Shown here one piece after another: positions 44,745-55,600 of a stretch of 60,190 nucleotides of DNA. Source of the stretch: Mycolicibacterium hodleri (GTDB lineage Bacteria; Actinomycetota; Actinomycetes; Mycobacteriales; Mycobacteriaceae). The first letter of the stretch is position 1; every line of letters starts with the position of its first letter. The DNA is taken from the NCBI RefSeq assembly GCF_025822245.1, contig NZ_JACKTL010000021.1:1-60190 (forward strand), in the 5' to 3' direction. The notes beneath the pieces were generated by a model. It ran no database searches. It saw nothing but the letters and a program-made list of their open reading frames with translations, and was not told the origin of the DNA. Made by a program: the position numbers and the translations under genes.

Positions 44745-45842
44745 ATGAGAGCAGCTGTGTACTACGGACCCAACAAACTCGAGGTCGCCCACGTCCCCGA
44801 ACCGCACCCGACGCCAGGCACCGTCAAGGTCCAGGTCGGGTTCAACGGGATCTGCGGCACCGACCTGCACGAGTACTACGCGGGCCCCATCTTCATCCCG
44901 ACGTCGCCGCACCCGCTGACCGGACAGCAGCTGCCGCTGACCATGGGGCACGAGTTCTCCGGCGTCGTCACCGAGGTGGGCGACGGCGTCACGGACTACG
45001 CGTCGGGCGACCGGGTGGCCGTGATGCCGCTCTACCGGTGCGGGCACTGCGGGCCGTGCCGGGCGGGGAACTACAACATCTGCCAGCAGATCGGCTTCCA
45101 CGGGTTGATGTCCGACGGCGGCATGGCCGAGTACACCGTCGTGCCGACCGACATGCTGCACCGCCTGCCCGACAACGTGTCGATGGAACTCGGCGCCCTC
45201 GTCGAGCCGATGTCGGTGGCCTACCACGCCGCCACCCTGGGGGTCGGCGGGCAGGAGCGGAGCGACCCGGGAGGTGTTGGCGCGAACGCCGACGGCACCT
45301 CGATGGTGTTCGGCGCCGGCCCGATCGGCATCGGGCTGTGGTTCGCGTTGCGCGGCAAGGGCGTCGAGGACGTCTTCGTCGTCGAACCGTCGGCGACCCG
45401 GCGGGCGTCGATCGAGGCGCTCGGTGCGCGCACCCTGGATCCGACCGCGGTCGACGTGCCGGCCTTCATCGCCGACCACACCAACGGCGCGGGTGCCGAC
45501 TCGGTGTTCGACGCCGCCGGCGTGGCGCCCGCGGTCGAGACGGCGCTCGCCTGCGTCGGGGCACGCCGGCCGATGGTCAGCGTCGCCATCTACGAAAAGC
45601 CGCTGACGACACCACTTCTCAACCTGGTGATGAACGAGTCCCGGATCCAGGGTTCGCTCTGCTACACCGCCGCCGACTTCGAGGCCGTCATCGCCCTGAT
45701 GGCTCGGGGCACGTACGACACCACCGGCTGGGTGACGTCGATCGCGCTGGACGACGTCGTCGACGAGGGTTTCGAGGCGCTGCACGCGGGCACCAAGATG
45801 AAGGTCCTCGTCGACCCCTCCATCGCGGGCGGGGCGTCATGA
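44745..45842 (+). CDS. Zinc-dependent 2,3-butanediol dehydrogenase-like alcohol dehydrogenase
   Basis: A 365-residue medium-chain dehydrogenase. The catalytic zinc ligands are in NGICGTDLHEY and MGHEFSGVV with EPMSVAYHA; the structural zinc has four cysteines in CGHCGPCRAGNYNIC. The NAD motif is VFGAGPIGIGL. The YYAGPIFIP region and the general sequence match (R,R)-butanediol dehydrogenases. An insert of about 15 residues (GGQERSDPGGVGANADG) precedes the Rossmann strand and is unusual for the family. Its stop overlaps the next gene as ATGA, so the pair is an operon. It would interconvert butanediol and acetoin. Confidence 0.87.
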   Translation: MRAAVYYGPNKLEVAHVPEPHPTPGTVKVQVGFNGICGTDLHEYYAGPIFIPTSPHPLTGQQLPLTMGHEFSGVVTEVGDGVTDYASGDRVAVMPLYRCGHCGPCRAGNYNICQQIGFHGLMSDGGMAEYTVVPTDMLHRLPDNVSMELGALVEPMSVAYHAATLGVGGQERSDPGGVGANADGTSMVFGAGPIGIGLWFALRGKGVEDVFVVEPSATRRASIEALGARTLDPTAVDVPAFIADHTNGAGADSVFDAAGVAPAVETALACVGARRPMVSVAIYEKPLTTPLLNLVMNESRIQGSLCYTAADFEAVIALMARGTYDTTGWVTSIALDDVVDEGFEALHAGTKMKVLVDPSIAGGAS

Positions 45843-46624
45843 GCGGACCGCTGACCGGCAAGGTCGTACTGATCACCGGCGCCGGACGGGGGATCGGCCG
45901 CGGCATCGCGCTGCGGCTGGCTCGCGACGGTGCGGACGTCGCGCTGGTCGACCTCGGGCCCGACGGCATCTCCGCGGTCGCCGAGGAGATCACCGAGATC
46001 GGCTCCAAGACGACGACATTCGTCGCCGACGTGAGTGACCGAGACCAGGTGTTCGCTGCCGTCGACCATGCGGCGTCCGCCCTGGGCGGGCTCGACGTGA
46101 TGGTGAACAACGCCGGCATCGCGCTGGTCGCCCCCCTGCTCGACACCAGGCCGGAGGACGTCGCCAAGATCTGGGCCGTCAACGTCGACGGGGTGCTGTG
46201 GGGCATCCAGGCCGCGGTCACCAAGTTCAAGGAGCTGGGTCACGGCGGCAAGGTCGTCAACGCCTCGTCGATCGCCGGTCACGACGGGTTCGCCATGCTC
46301 GGCGTCTACAGCGCGACCAAGTTCGCCGTCCGGGCGCTGACCCAGGCCGCGGCCAAGGAGCACGCCGCCGACGGCATCACCGTCAACGCGTACTGCCCTG
46401 GCGTCGTCGGCACCGACATGTGGGTCGAGATCGACAAGCGCTTCGCCGAGCTGACCGGTGCCGCCGAGGGCGAGACGTACGACAAGTTCGTCGGCGGCAT
46501 CGCGCTCGGCCGCGCGGAGACTCCCGACGACGTGGCGGGCTTCGTGTCCTACCTGGCCGGACCCGACGCCGACTACATGACGGGGCAGGCGGGCCTGATC
46601 GACGGTGGGCTGGTGTATCGATGA
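45839..46624 (+). CDS. Short-chain dehydrogenase, acetoin reductase/meso-butanediol dehydrogenase type
   Basis: A 261-residue SDR. The cofactor motif is TGAGRGIGRGIA, followed by NNAGIA, and the catalytic Ser-Tyr-Lys is in NASSIAGHDGF...YSATKFAV. The C-terminal half (CPGVVGTDMWVEIDKRFAEL, then DYMTGQAGLIDGG) closely resembles bacterial acetoin reductases of the BudC type. It would oxidise meso- or (S,S)-butanediol to acetoin or handle diacetyl. Together with the coupled zinc dehydrogenase this covers different butanediol stereoisomers. Confidence 0.86.
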   Translation: MSGPLTGKVVLITGAGRGIGRGIALRLARDGADVALVDLGPDGISAVAEEITEIGSKTTTFVADVSDRDQVFAAVDHAASALGGLDVMVNNAGIALVAPLLDTRPEDVAKIWAVNVDGVLWGIQAAVTKFKELGHGGKVVNASSIAGHDGFAMLGVYSATKFAVRALTQAAAKEHAADGITVNAYCPGVVGTDMWVEIDKRFAELTGAAEGETYDKFVGGIALGRAETPDDVAGFVSYLAGPDADYMTGQAGLIDGGLVYR

Positions 46625-46693
46625 GCGCTCGTGCGAACAGTCGACGGTCCGAGCGGTAATGGCATTTGGATGTGATCGGGAGCACAATCAGGG

Positions 46694-47980
46694 GTGATGC
46701 AAGACCTTTCCTCTCCCGAACCGGCCGTCGCGGTCGGCGAGGACCCGCGCCACTACGCGCGGCTGATGTCGGCCGTCTACGACGCGACGATGTCCGGCAC
46801 TCGCGCCCCCGCCCGCCCGCGGTCGGTCATCGAGGATTCCTGGCAGCGCATGATGGCCAACGGGCTTGCGCCCGACCGGTTGTCGGCGCCGGTCGTCGAG
46901 CTCGCCGGCCTCGAGATGCTGCGCAAGTCCTCGGGGTTGCTCGGCGTCCTCGACGAGGTGTCGCGCAATCTGGAGTCGCTGATCGCCGACGGGGACAACA
47001 TCCTGGTCGTCGCCGACGCGCTAGGCCGGGTGCTGTGGCGAAGCGGGTCTGCCTCGGTGCTCAACCACGCCGACCGGCTGGGCTTCGTCGAGGGAGCGCA
47101 CTGGGGTGAGAGCGCCGTCGGCACCAACGCCATCGGGACCGCGCTGGCCTCCAACCGCGCGGTGCAGGTGTTCTCCGCCGAGCACTACCAGCGCAGCCAT
47201 CACCCGTGGACGTGTGCCGGAGCGCCGATCAAGGACCCGCGCACCGGACAGGTCATCGGCGTCGTCGACGTCTCCGGCCCGGCGACGACGGTGCACCCGA
47301 CGACGGTCGCGTTGGTCGACGTCGTCGCCCGGCTCGCCGAGTCCCGGCTGCGCGAACAGCACGACCAGACCCTGAACCGGTTGCGGGCGGTGGCCGCGCC
47401 GATCCTGGCCCGCATCGGGGCGCCCGCACTCGCCGTCGACCACGACGGGTGGGTCGCCGCGGTGGACTCGGTGCCACTGCACAACCGGATCCTGCTGCCG
47501 GCGGACATCACCCCCGGCCGCGCGTGGGTGCCGCCACTGGGAATGTGCGTGATCGAATTGCTGCCCGGCGGTTGGCTGGTGCGCCCCACCGACGACGACG
47601 CCACCCCCGGCATCTCCCGCGTCACGCTCGACGTCCGCGACTCGGGGGCGCCGTCGCTGGAAATGGTCGGTCAGTTCGGCTGCTGGCGGCACGACATCTC
47701 GCCGCGCCATGCCGAAATCCTGCTGATCCTCGCCACCCACCGCGACGGTCGGTCGGCACCCGACCTCGCCGACGACCTCTACGGCGACCGGTCCCGGGTG
47801 GTGACCGTGCGGGCCGAGATGTCGCGCCTGCGACGGCAACTCGCCGGCCTGGTGCACGGCCGTCCGTACCGCTTCCCGCCGGCGGCGGTGGTCGACGTCT
47901 GCTACCCACCGGACCGCACCACGCTGCTCGCCACGTCGACGGCGCCGGCGATCCGGGCCATGCGCTTCCCGCCAACGTGA
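46694..47980 (+). CDS. AcoR-like GAF-domain transcriptional regulator without AAA+ domain
   Basis: A 428-residue regulator. Residues 30-230 match the sensor part of AcoR-type activators (RPRSVIEDSWQRMMANGLAPD, then HWGESAVGTNAIGTALASNRAVQVF and HHPWTCAGAPIKDP). The central sigma-54 ATPase domain found in AcoR is absent. The C-terminal part (ISPRHAEILLILATHRDGRSAPDLADDLYGD...VRAEMSRLRRQL) is a winged-helix DNA-binding region. The start is GTG 46694 or ATG 46697. A second protein of the same design is encoded at 49658-50932. Likely ligands are acetoin-like compounds. The stop codon lies inside a long hairpin. Confidence 0.84.
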   Translation: MMQDLSSPEPAVAVGEDPRHYARLMSAVYDATMSGTRAPARPRSVIEDSWQRMMANGLAPDRLSAPVVELAGLEMLRKSSGLLGVLDEVSRNLESLIADGDNILVVADALGRVLWRSGSASVLNHADRLGFVEGAHWGESAVGTNAIGTALASNRAVQVFSAEHYQRSHHPWTCAGAPIKDPRTGQVIGVVDVSGPATTVHPTTVALVDVVARLAESRLREQHDQTLNRLRAVAAPILARIGAPALAVDHDGWVAAVDSVPLHNRILLPADITPGRAWVPPLGMCVIELLPGGWLVRPTDDDATPGISRVTLDVRDSGAPSLEMVGQFGCWRHDISPRHAEILLILATHRDGRSAPDLADDLYGDRSRVVTVRAEMSRLRRQLAGLVHGRPYRFPPAAVVDVCYPPDRTTLLATSTAPAIRAMRFPPT

Positions 47981-48026
47981 AGAAGTGCGCGAGATCTCGA
48001 GCATTTCTCGCGCACGTCTTCACGTT
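47974..48026. terminator. Long bidirectional terminator hairpin
   Basis: A 21-bp stem with a single mismatch (AACGTGAAGAAG... against ...GTCTTCACGTT) and an 11-base loop. It separates the convergent regulator and aldehyde dehydrogenase genes and includes the regulator's stop codon (47978-47980). It has only short T runs, so it may act by structure alone. Confidence 0.78.
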
Positions 48027-48035
48027 CGGCGGGGG

Positions 48036-49559
<1,524 letters not shown>

Positions 49560-49636
49560 GGGTTCCTCTCCAACGAACGGGGCGACATCACCACTCGAAA
49601 AGTGTGTCGGTCGTCACTGAAGATAGGCCAAGAGGG

Positions 49637-49653
49637 GTTGCATCACGGTTGCA
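49637..49653. promoter_or_regulatory. GTTGCA direct repeat upstream of the aldehyde dehydrogenase
   Basis: GTTGCA at 49637 and 49648 (five bases between) lie in the control region of the aldehyde dehydrogenase gene. The half-site matches the array at 44668-44707, pointing to a common regulator. Confidence 0.65.
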
Positions 49654-49657
49654 TGCG

Positions 49658-50932
49658 TCACCCGAATTCGAAGTCCAGACCGGCGAGGTGTCCACCCGCC
49701 CTGGCGCGCTCCATCGGCTCGGTGCGGACGCTGTCGTGCAGCAGGCGCCAGCCGTCACGGTCGTCGGAGCCCTCCGGCAGCTGCAACCATCGGCGCAGCA
49801 GCCCGAGATCGCGGGTCGCGACGACCGCCCCGCGCAGGCTGGCACTCAGCTCGGTGCGCAGCCTCCCGATGGCCGGGGACACCGACTTGCTCAGCAGCGG
49901 TCCGGCGTACGCGTCGAGCGCCGACGCCACGTCACCGCGGGCGAGGGCGTCGAAGACCTCGGCGAGATCGCTCGAGAACGGCGCCGTCAGGCGGTAGGGC
50001 CGCGACGACAGCAGATCGGGTCCGACGACCCGGCGCAGCCGCGACATCTCGGCTCGGACGGTCACGACGTCGAGGTGCCCGTCGTCCAGCAGCGTGGCGA
50101 GGTGGTCGGCGCTGAGTCCCTCGGGGTGCCTGCTCAACAGCACCAGGATGTCGGCGTGCCTGCCGGTGAGTGCGACGCGGGTGGGCCGACCGTTCGCGTC
50201 GGTGCTCTCCCACCGGGGGCGGTCGGCGCCGAGCACCCGCAAATGGTCTGGGCCGGAACGGGATTCGGCGCGGAGCGGCTCGGTGAAGCGCAGCAGTGCG
50301 AGATGGTTCTCGACGGCGACGACGGTGGCGCGGACCAAGGCGAGGGTCTGGGCCGAGGACACGTCGTCACCGCCGGTGAGGTCGATGGCCCCGATCAACG
50401 TCCCCGTCACGGGATCGTGCACCGGAACCGCCGTGCAACTCCACGGTTGGACCAGTCGGGAGAAGTGCTCGATGCCGCGGATCTGCACCTCGGCGTCCAG
50501 CGCCAGCGCGGTCCCCGGGGCGTTGGTGCCCGCGCCGCACTCGCTCCAGTCGGCGCCGGGAACGAAGTTCATCGATTCGGCCCGACGGCACGCCGTGGTG
50601 TCACCCTCGACCCACAGCAGAGTGCCGTCCGCCGCACTGACGGCGACCATCACCCCCGACGACCGCGCGTCCTCCACCAGCAGCCGTCGGATGACCGGCA
50701 ACGCCGACGCCAGGGGATGAGCCGCCCGCATCCGGGCCACGCTGAGCGCCAGGTCCGAGGACTGCGCGCCGCCGCGGTCGGGGTCGACGCCCCTGGCCAG
50801 GCTGCGCTGCCAACTCTCGACCACGACGCGGCGCAACGGGGTCGACGCCAGATAGGAGCCGTCGACCTCGCCCGCGACGAAGAGATCGTGGACCGCGCGC
50901 ACGCTGGCGTCCGACGTCTTCGATGAACTCAC
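49658..50932 (-). CDS. AcoR-like GAF-domain transcriptional regulator without AAA+ domain
   Basis: A 424-residue paralogue in design of the 46694-47980 protein. The sensor region contains RVVVESWQRSLARGVDPD, WSECGAGTNAPGTALALDAEVQI and VQPWSCTAVPVHDPVTGTLIGAIDLTGG. The C-terminal DNA-binding region contains LTGRHADILVLLSRHPEGLSADHLATLL and VTVRAEMSRLRRVVG. There is no AAA+ domain. The GTG at 50932 is preceded by GAGGAGC. It lies directly upstream of the aldehyde dehydrogenase on the same strand, so it is the closest candidate activator of that gene. An extra C-terminal helical region of about 100 residues has no clear match. Confidence 0.84.
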   Translation of the reverse strand: MSSSKTSDASVRAVHDLFVAGEVDGSYLASTPLRRVVVESWQRSLARGVDPDRGGAQSSDLALSVARMRAAHPLASALPVIRRLLVEDARSSGVMVAVSAADGTLLWVEGDTTACRRAESMNFVPGADWSECGAGTNAPGTALALDAEVQIRGIEHFSRLVQPWSCTAVPVHDPVTGTLIGAIDLTGGDDVSSAQTLALVRATVVAVENHLALLRFTEPLRAESRSGPDHLRVLGADRPRWESTDANGRPTRVALTGRHADILVLLSRHPEGLSADHLATLLDDGHLDVVTVRAEMSRLRRVVGPDLLSSRPYRLTAPFSSDLAEVFDALARGDVASALDAYAGPLLSKSVSPAIGRLRTELSASLRGAVVATRDLGLLRRWLQLPEGSDDRDGWRLLHDSVRTEPMERARAGGHLAGLDFEFG

Positions 50933-51022
50933 CGGTGATCACGCTCCTCGCGGGGCGCGTCGACGCCCCACGTGAGAGCCACGATAGACCCGTCGGCCGC
51001 CGAACGGCCCCGTCTTTCGGCC

Positions 51023-52972
<1,950 letters not shown>

Positions 52973-52979
52973 GAACGTG

Positions 52980-52985
52980 AGCGTA
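52980..52985 (-). promoter_or_regulatory. Leaderless -10 box TACGCT for acs
   Basis: TACGCT on the minus strand, seven bases, then the ATG at 52972. This sets the start and excludes the longer open frame to 53155. Confidence 0.55.
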
Positions 52986-53115
52986 GTCACCACCGGTGTC
53001 GGGCAAGGAGACAACTCACATCGGCGGCTGCGGACGGCACCCGGTGAGCGACGAACGCGCACGTGGACGGGTCCAACGGTCGGCGACCCCGCGCCGATGC
53101 GCCGCGCCGGGGCAC

Positions 53116-53121
53116 TAGCGT
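53116..53121 (+). promoter_or_regulatory. Leaderless -10 box TAGCGT
   Basis: TAGCGT, six bases, then the GTG at 53128. Confidence 0.55.
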
Positions 53122-53127
53122 GTCCTC

Positions 53128-53874
53128 GTGGCCGCTCCCGATCCCCTTGCCCCACTGGCGGAACTGCCGGGGGTGGCCGACGCCGGTGAAGAGGCCCGCG
53201 AGGCGCTGGCCCTGGCGCATCGCCACAAGGCGAACAGACGGGGGTGGCCCGCCACGGCGGCAGAGGCCGCGATGCGGGCCGCGCGGGCGTCGTCCGTCCT
53301 CGACGGCGGATCGCTGGTGCTGACGCCCGGCGAAGGACCCGACCCGGTGCTGGCTGGCGCGTTGCGCGTCGCCGAGGCGCTGGAAGGTGGGGCGTCTTCG
53401 CTCATCGGGGTGTGGCAACGCGCGCCGCTGCAGGCCATCGCGCGGCTGCACGCGCTGGCCGCCGCCGACCTGACCGACGACGACCGGCTCGGCAGGCCAC
53501 GCGCGGACGCCGGGGTCGGGCGTCGCCTCGAGATGCTCGCCGACGTCGTGACGAGCACGCGTGTTCCGGCCCCGGTGCTCGCCGCGGTGGTCCACGGTGA
53601 ACTGCTGGTGCTCGCGCCCTTCGGCGTGGCGGACGGGGTGGTGGCGCGGGGCGTCTCGCGGCTGGCCACCATCGCCAGCGGGTTGGACACGCGCGGCCTC
53701 GGCGTGCCCGAGCAGTTCTGGATGCAGAAGCCCGGCGACTATCGGGCGGCGGCCCGGGGATTCGAGTCGGGCACCCGCGAGGGTCTCACCGCGTGGCTCG
53801 TCAACAGCTGTCACGCCCTGAGGGCGGGCGCCCGCGAGGCCTTGGCGATCGCCGAGGCCTCGACCAAGAAGTGA
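53128..53874 (+). CDS. Conserved actinobacterial protein (Rv3662c-like)
   Basis: A 248-residue, alanine-rich, mostly helical protein without signal peptide or membrane segments. Notable segments are HRHKANRRGWPATAAEAAMRAARASSVLDGG, IGVWQRAPLQAIARLHALAA and RAAARGFESGTREGLTAWLVNSC. It has one tryptophan-rich early segment and one late cysteine. The position next to the Ms1 RNA and the ssd-tad region is conserved. I do not recognise a function. Its stop lies eight bases from the Ms1 3' end coming from the other strand. Confidence 0.83.
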   Translation: MAAPDPLAPLAELPGVADAGEEAREALALAHRHKANRRGWPATAAEAAMRAARASSVLDGGSLVLTPGEGPDPVLAGALRVAEALEGGASSLIGVWQRAPLQAIARLHALAAADLTDDDRLGRPRADAGVGRRLEMLADVVTSTRVPAPVLAAVVHGELLVLAPFGVADGVVARGVSRLATIASGLDTRGLGVPEQFWMQKPGDYRAAARGFESGTREGLTAWLVNSCHALRAGAREALAIAEASTKK

Positions 53875-53881
53875 CGCCAGC

Positions 53882-54187
53882 AAAATGAAGCGGGCGACGC
53901 CCCGAAGTGATTCGGCTCGCCGCCCGCTAGCACGGAACTCCGGATACCATGCGTGCTTCGTGGGTTGCGTGGGTGGCCTCGGCGTTCTTGCGATGCGCTA
54001 CGGCTGCTGACCCCACCCAAGGGATCCTCGCTTGGCGTCCGCTATTCGCAATTACGCAGGCCCGCAACACTTTTACCATTATCGCGGTATGTGCTCCGCG
54101 TGGGTTCGCAGGCTCCGTGCTGGGATGCCTCTGTCGGGAGTGCGAACCTTCTCTTCTGGTTCGCACTTGGCCTCGATCGGCTTCCGT
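53882..54187 (-). ncRNA. Ms1 / MTS2823 small RNA (RNA polymerase-binding)
   Basis: The 422-base gap between the Rv3662c- and Rv3661-like genes is where mycobacteria encode Ms1 (MTS2823), an abundant RNA of about 300 nt that binds core RNA polymerase in stationary phase. On the minus strand I see a promoter (TTGATG, 17 bases, TACAAA), an internal 10-bp hairpin (AGTGCGAACC with GGTTCGCACT, 54139-54167) and an intrinsic terminator with TTTT at 53882-53885. Start and end predict about 305 nt, the known size. The gap has no credible ORF. Confidence 0.82.
53889..53928 (-). terminator. Intrinsic terminator of the Ms1 RNA
   Basis: Outer arms AGCGGGCGACG and CGCCGCCCGCT (one mismatch) and an inner CCGAA/TTCGG stem. 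On the minus strand it is followed by TCATTTTGC, so it stops the minus-strand RNA and not the plus-strand gene. Confidence 0.8.
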
Positions 54188-54193
54188 GACTCC

Positions 54194-54222
54194 TTTGTAC
54201 TCCGTGACCGCGGTCACATCAA
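54194..54222 (-). promoter_or_regulatory. Ms1 promoter with Crp-like palindrome in the spacer
   Basis: Minus strand: TTGATG (54217-54222), 17-base spacer, TACAAA (54194-54199). The spacer holds the perfect palindrome GTGACCGCGGTCAC; with flanks it reads CGTGA-N6-TCACA (54203-54218), which fits the mycobacterial Crp consensus. Binding there would block RNA polymerase. Confidence 0.62.
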
Positions 54223-54296
54223 GGGCCAATTCGGGCGAGTCGCCAGATCGTTACGCCACGGCGTCAGCAACCGTGTTCCGAGTAGTCTTTGCGCGC

Positions 54297-55154
54297 TTAG
54301 AAGGCGAACCGGCGCAGCAACGAGTAGGTCAGTGCGCCGGCGGCCAGCGCGCTGACGCCGACGGCGACCGACGTGGCGACGGCGGCGCCGGAGGGGGCGC
54401 CGATGCGTTCCCGCAGGGACACCGCTCGGGAGAACGTCAGTACGGGCCAGTCCCTGCCGAGTGCCTCCCGGCGCAGCGCGCGGTCGGGATTGACGACCGT
54501 GGGGTGACCGACCGCCTCCAGCATCGGCAGGTCGGTGATCGAGTCGGAGTACGCGTAGCAGTGGTCCAGCGCGTATCCCTCACGGGCGGCAAGCTCGTGA
54601 ATGGCCTCGACCTTGCCCTCGCCATAACAGTAAAAGGCCACTTCGCCGGTGTACTTGCCGTCCTCGACGACCATGCGGGTCGCCATCGCGTGCGTTGCGC
54701 CGAGGGCCTTGGCGATCGGTGCGACGATCTCCTCGCCCGACGCGGACACGACGACGACGTCACGGCCACAGAGTTTGTGGTCGGCGATGAGGTTGGCGGC
54801 TTCGACGAACACCAGGGGGTCGACGATGTCGTGCATGGTCTCCCCGACGATCGACTTGACCTGGTCGACGTTCCACCCGGCGCACATCGTGGTGATGTAG
54901 GAGCGCATCCGGTCCATCTGCTCGTGGTCGGCGCCCGACATGTGGAAGAGGAACTGCGCGTAGGTCGACTTGAGCACCGCTTGCCGGTTAATTAGACCCT
55001 GGTCGAAGAAGGGTTTGCTGAAAGCGAGCGTGCTCGACTTGGCGATGATCGTCTTGTCAAGATCAAAGAATGCGGCGGTGCGGACCGGGGCATCGTCACG
55101 AGCCGCGGAATGCGGCTCTGTCGGGCCCGCCGAGGCGGCGCCGGAAGCGGTCAC
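54297..55154 (-). CDS. HAD-superfamily IB phosphatase with C-terminal membrane segment (Rv3661-like)
   Basis: A 285-residue HAD hydrolase. Motif I is FFDLDKTII near residue 30, motif II VVVVSASGEE near 136, the conserved lysine GEGKVEAI near 180, and motif IV YAYSDSITDLPMLEAVG near 200. The subclass IB cap fits SerB/lysophosphatidate phosphatase relatives. The last 25 residues are hydrophobic (AVGVSALAAGALTYSLL), suggesting a membrane anchor and a lipid phosphate substrate. The GTG at 55154 follows TATGCT by six bases. It diverges from the 6C RNA and ssd. Confidence 0.88.
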   Translation of the reverse strand: MTASGAASAGPTEPHSAARDDAPVRTAAFFDLDKTIIAKSSTLAFSKPFFDQGLINRQAVLKSTYAQFLFHMSGADHEQMDRMRSYITTMCAGWNVDQVKSIVGETMHDIVDPLVFVEAANLIADHKLCGRDVVVVSASGEEIVAPIAKALGATHAMATRMVVEDGKYTGEVAFYCYGEGKVEAIHELAAREGYALDHCYAYSDSITDLPMLEAVGHPTVVNPDRALRREALGRDWPVLTFSRAVSLRERIGAPSGAAVATSVAVGVSALAAGALTYSLLRRFAF

Positions 55155-55314
55155 GGTGCCAGCATATGCGTCGGGCGTGTCGGGTGAGGTGCCCGCCGCA
55201 GCGAAGTGGCAGTGTCCGCCAGCTGTCCCCTTGGGTAACTTTCCAGGTCACCGTACGATTTCATTGGAGATTCATAGGGTGTAGATGACTTGCGCTCGCC
55301 CACATTGCCGTGTG
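55155..55314. other. Intergenic control region between HAD gene and 6C RNA
   Basis: This is the left part of a 446-base gap without protein genes. It contains the leaderless box TATGCT (55161-55166, minus) of the HAD gene and the upstream part of the 6C promoter. Nothing else stands out. Confidence 0.4.
55161..55166 (-). promoter_or_regulatory. Leaderless -10 box TATGCT for the HAD phosphatase
   Basis: TATGCT on the minus strand, six bases, then the GTG at 55154. Confidence 0.55.
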
Positions 55315-55320
55315 TATAGT
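55315..55320 (+). promoter_or_regulatory. -10 box TATAGT of the 6C RNA
   Basis: TATAGT is one of the best -10 matches in the window. A weak TTGCGC lies 19 bases upstream. Transcription should start near 55327. Confidence 0.65.
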
Positions 55321-55326
55321 GAGCAT

Positions 55327-55421
55327 TACTCGGCTTATGCCGGGTGTGCATCAGCCCGACCCCCCGGGGCTGATACACGACGACCTCCGCCTCCTCCCCC
55401 CTGGCGGGGTCGTCCCTTTTT
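55327..55421 (+). ncRNA. 6C small RNA (B11-like)
   Basis: An RNA of about 95 nt with the two features that define the actinobacterial 6C family: two hairpins whose loops hold runs of six cytosines. The first is ATCAGCCC...GGGCTGAT around CCCCCC at about 55360-55365; the second is GACGACC...GGTCGTC around CCCCCC at about 55396-55401 and ends in TTTTT, an intrinsic terminator. In M. tuberculosis the homologue B11 lies between Rv3660c and Rv3661, the same position and length. 6C RNAs are thought to regulate targets through the C-rich loops. Start and end are inferred from promoter and terminator. Confidence 0.9.
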
Positions 55422-55600
55422 CTGGGCAAGTGCGTCAGTGTCTCCCCGTCGTTGACCCGGGGGACGTGACAGCCTCCCTCTCGAGTTTGCGCGGCGTGGC
55501 CCGCGCCCAAGTAGTCCACAGACGCCCCTTCATCCACAGGTGGGCCTCGATTGACGGCTCGGGGCCGGTGGCGCGTCCGTCGTAGCCACACAGTGGGGAC

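Noticed and set aside
53949..54355. Overlapping open frames in the Ms1 region on both strands
   Set aside because: No family resemblance, mixed frames, and the region fits a structured RNA with its own promoter and terminator.
55500..55550. TCCACAG twice in the ssd upstream region, similar to DnaA boxes
   Set aside because: Only two poor matches, no AT-rich unwinding region, and dnaA/dnaN are not nearby, so there is no support for a replication origin.
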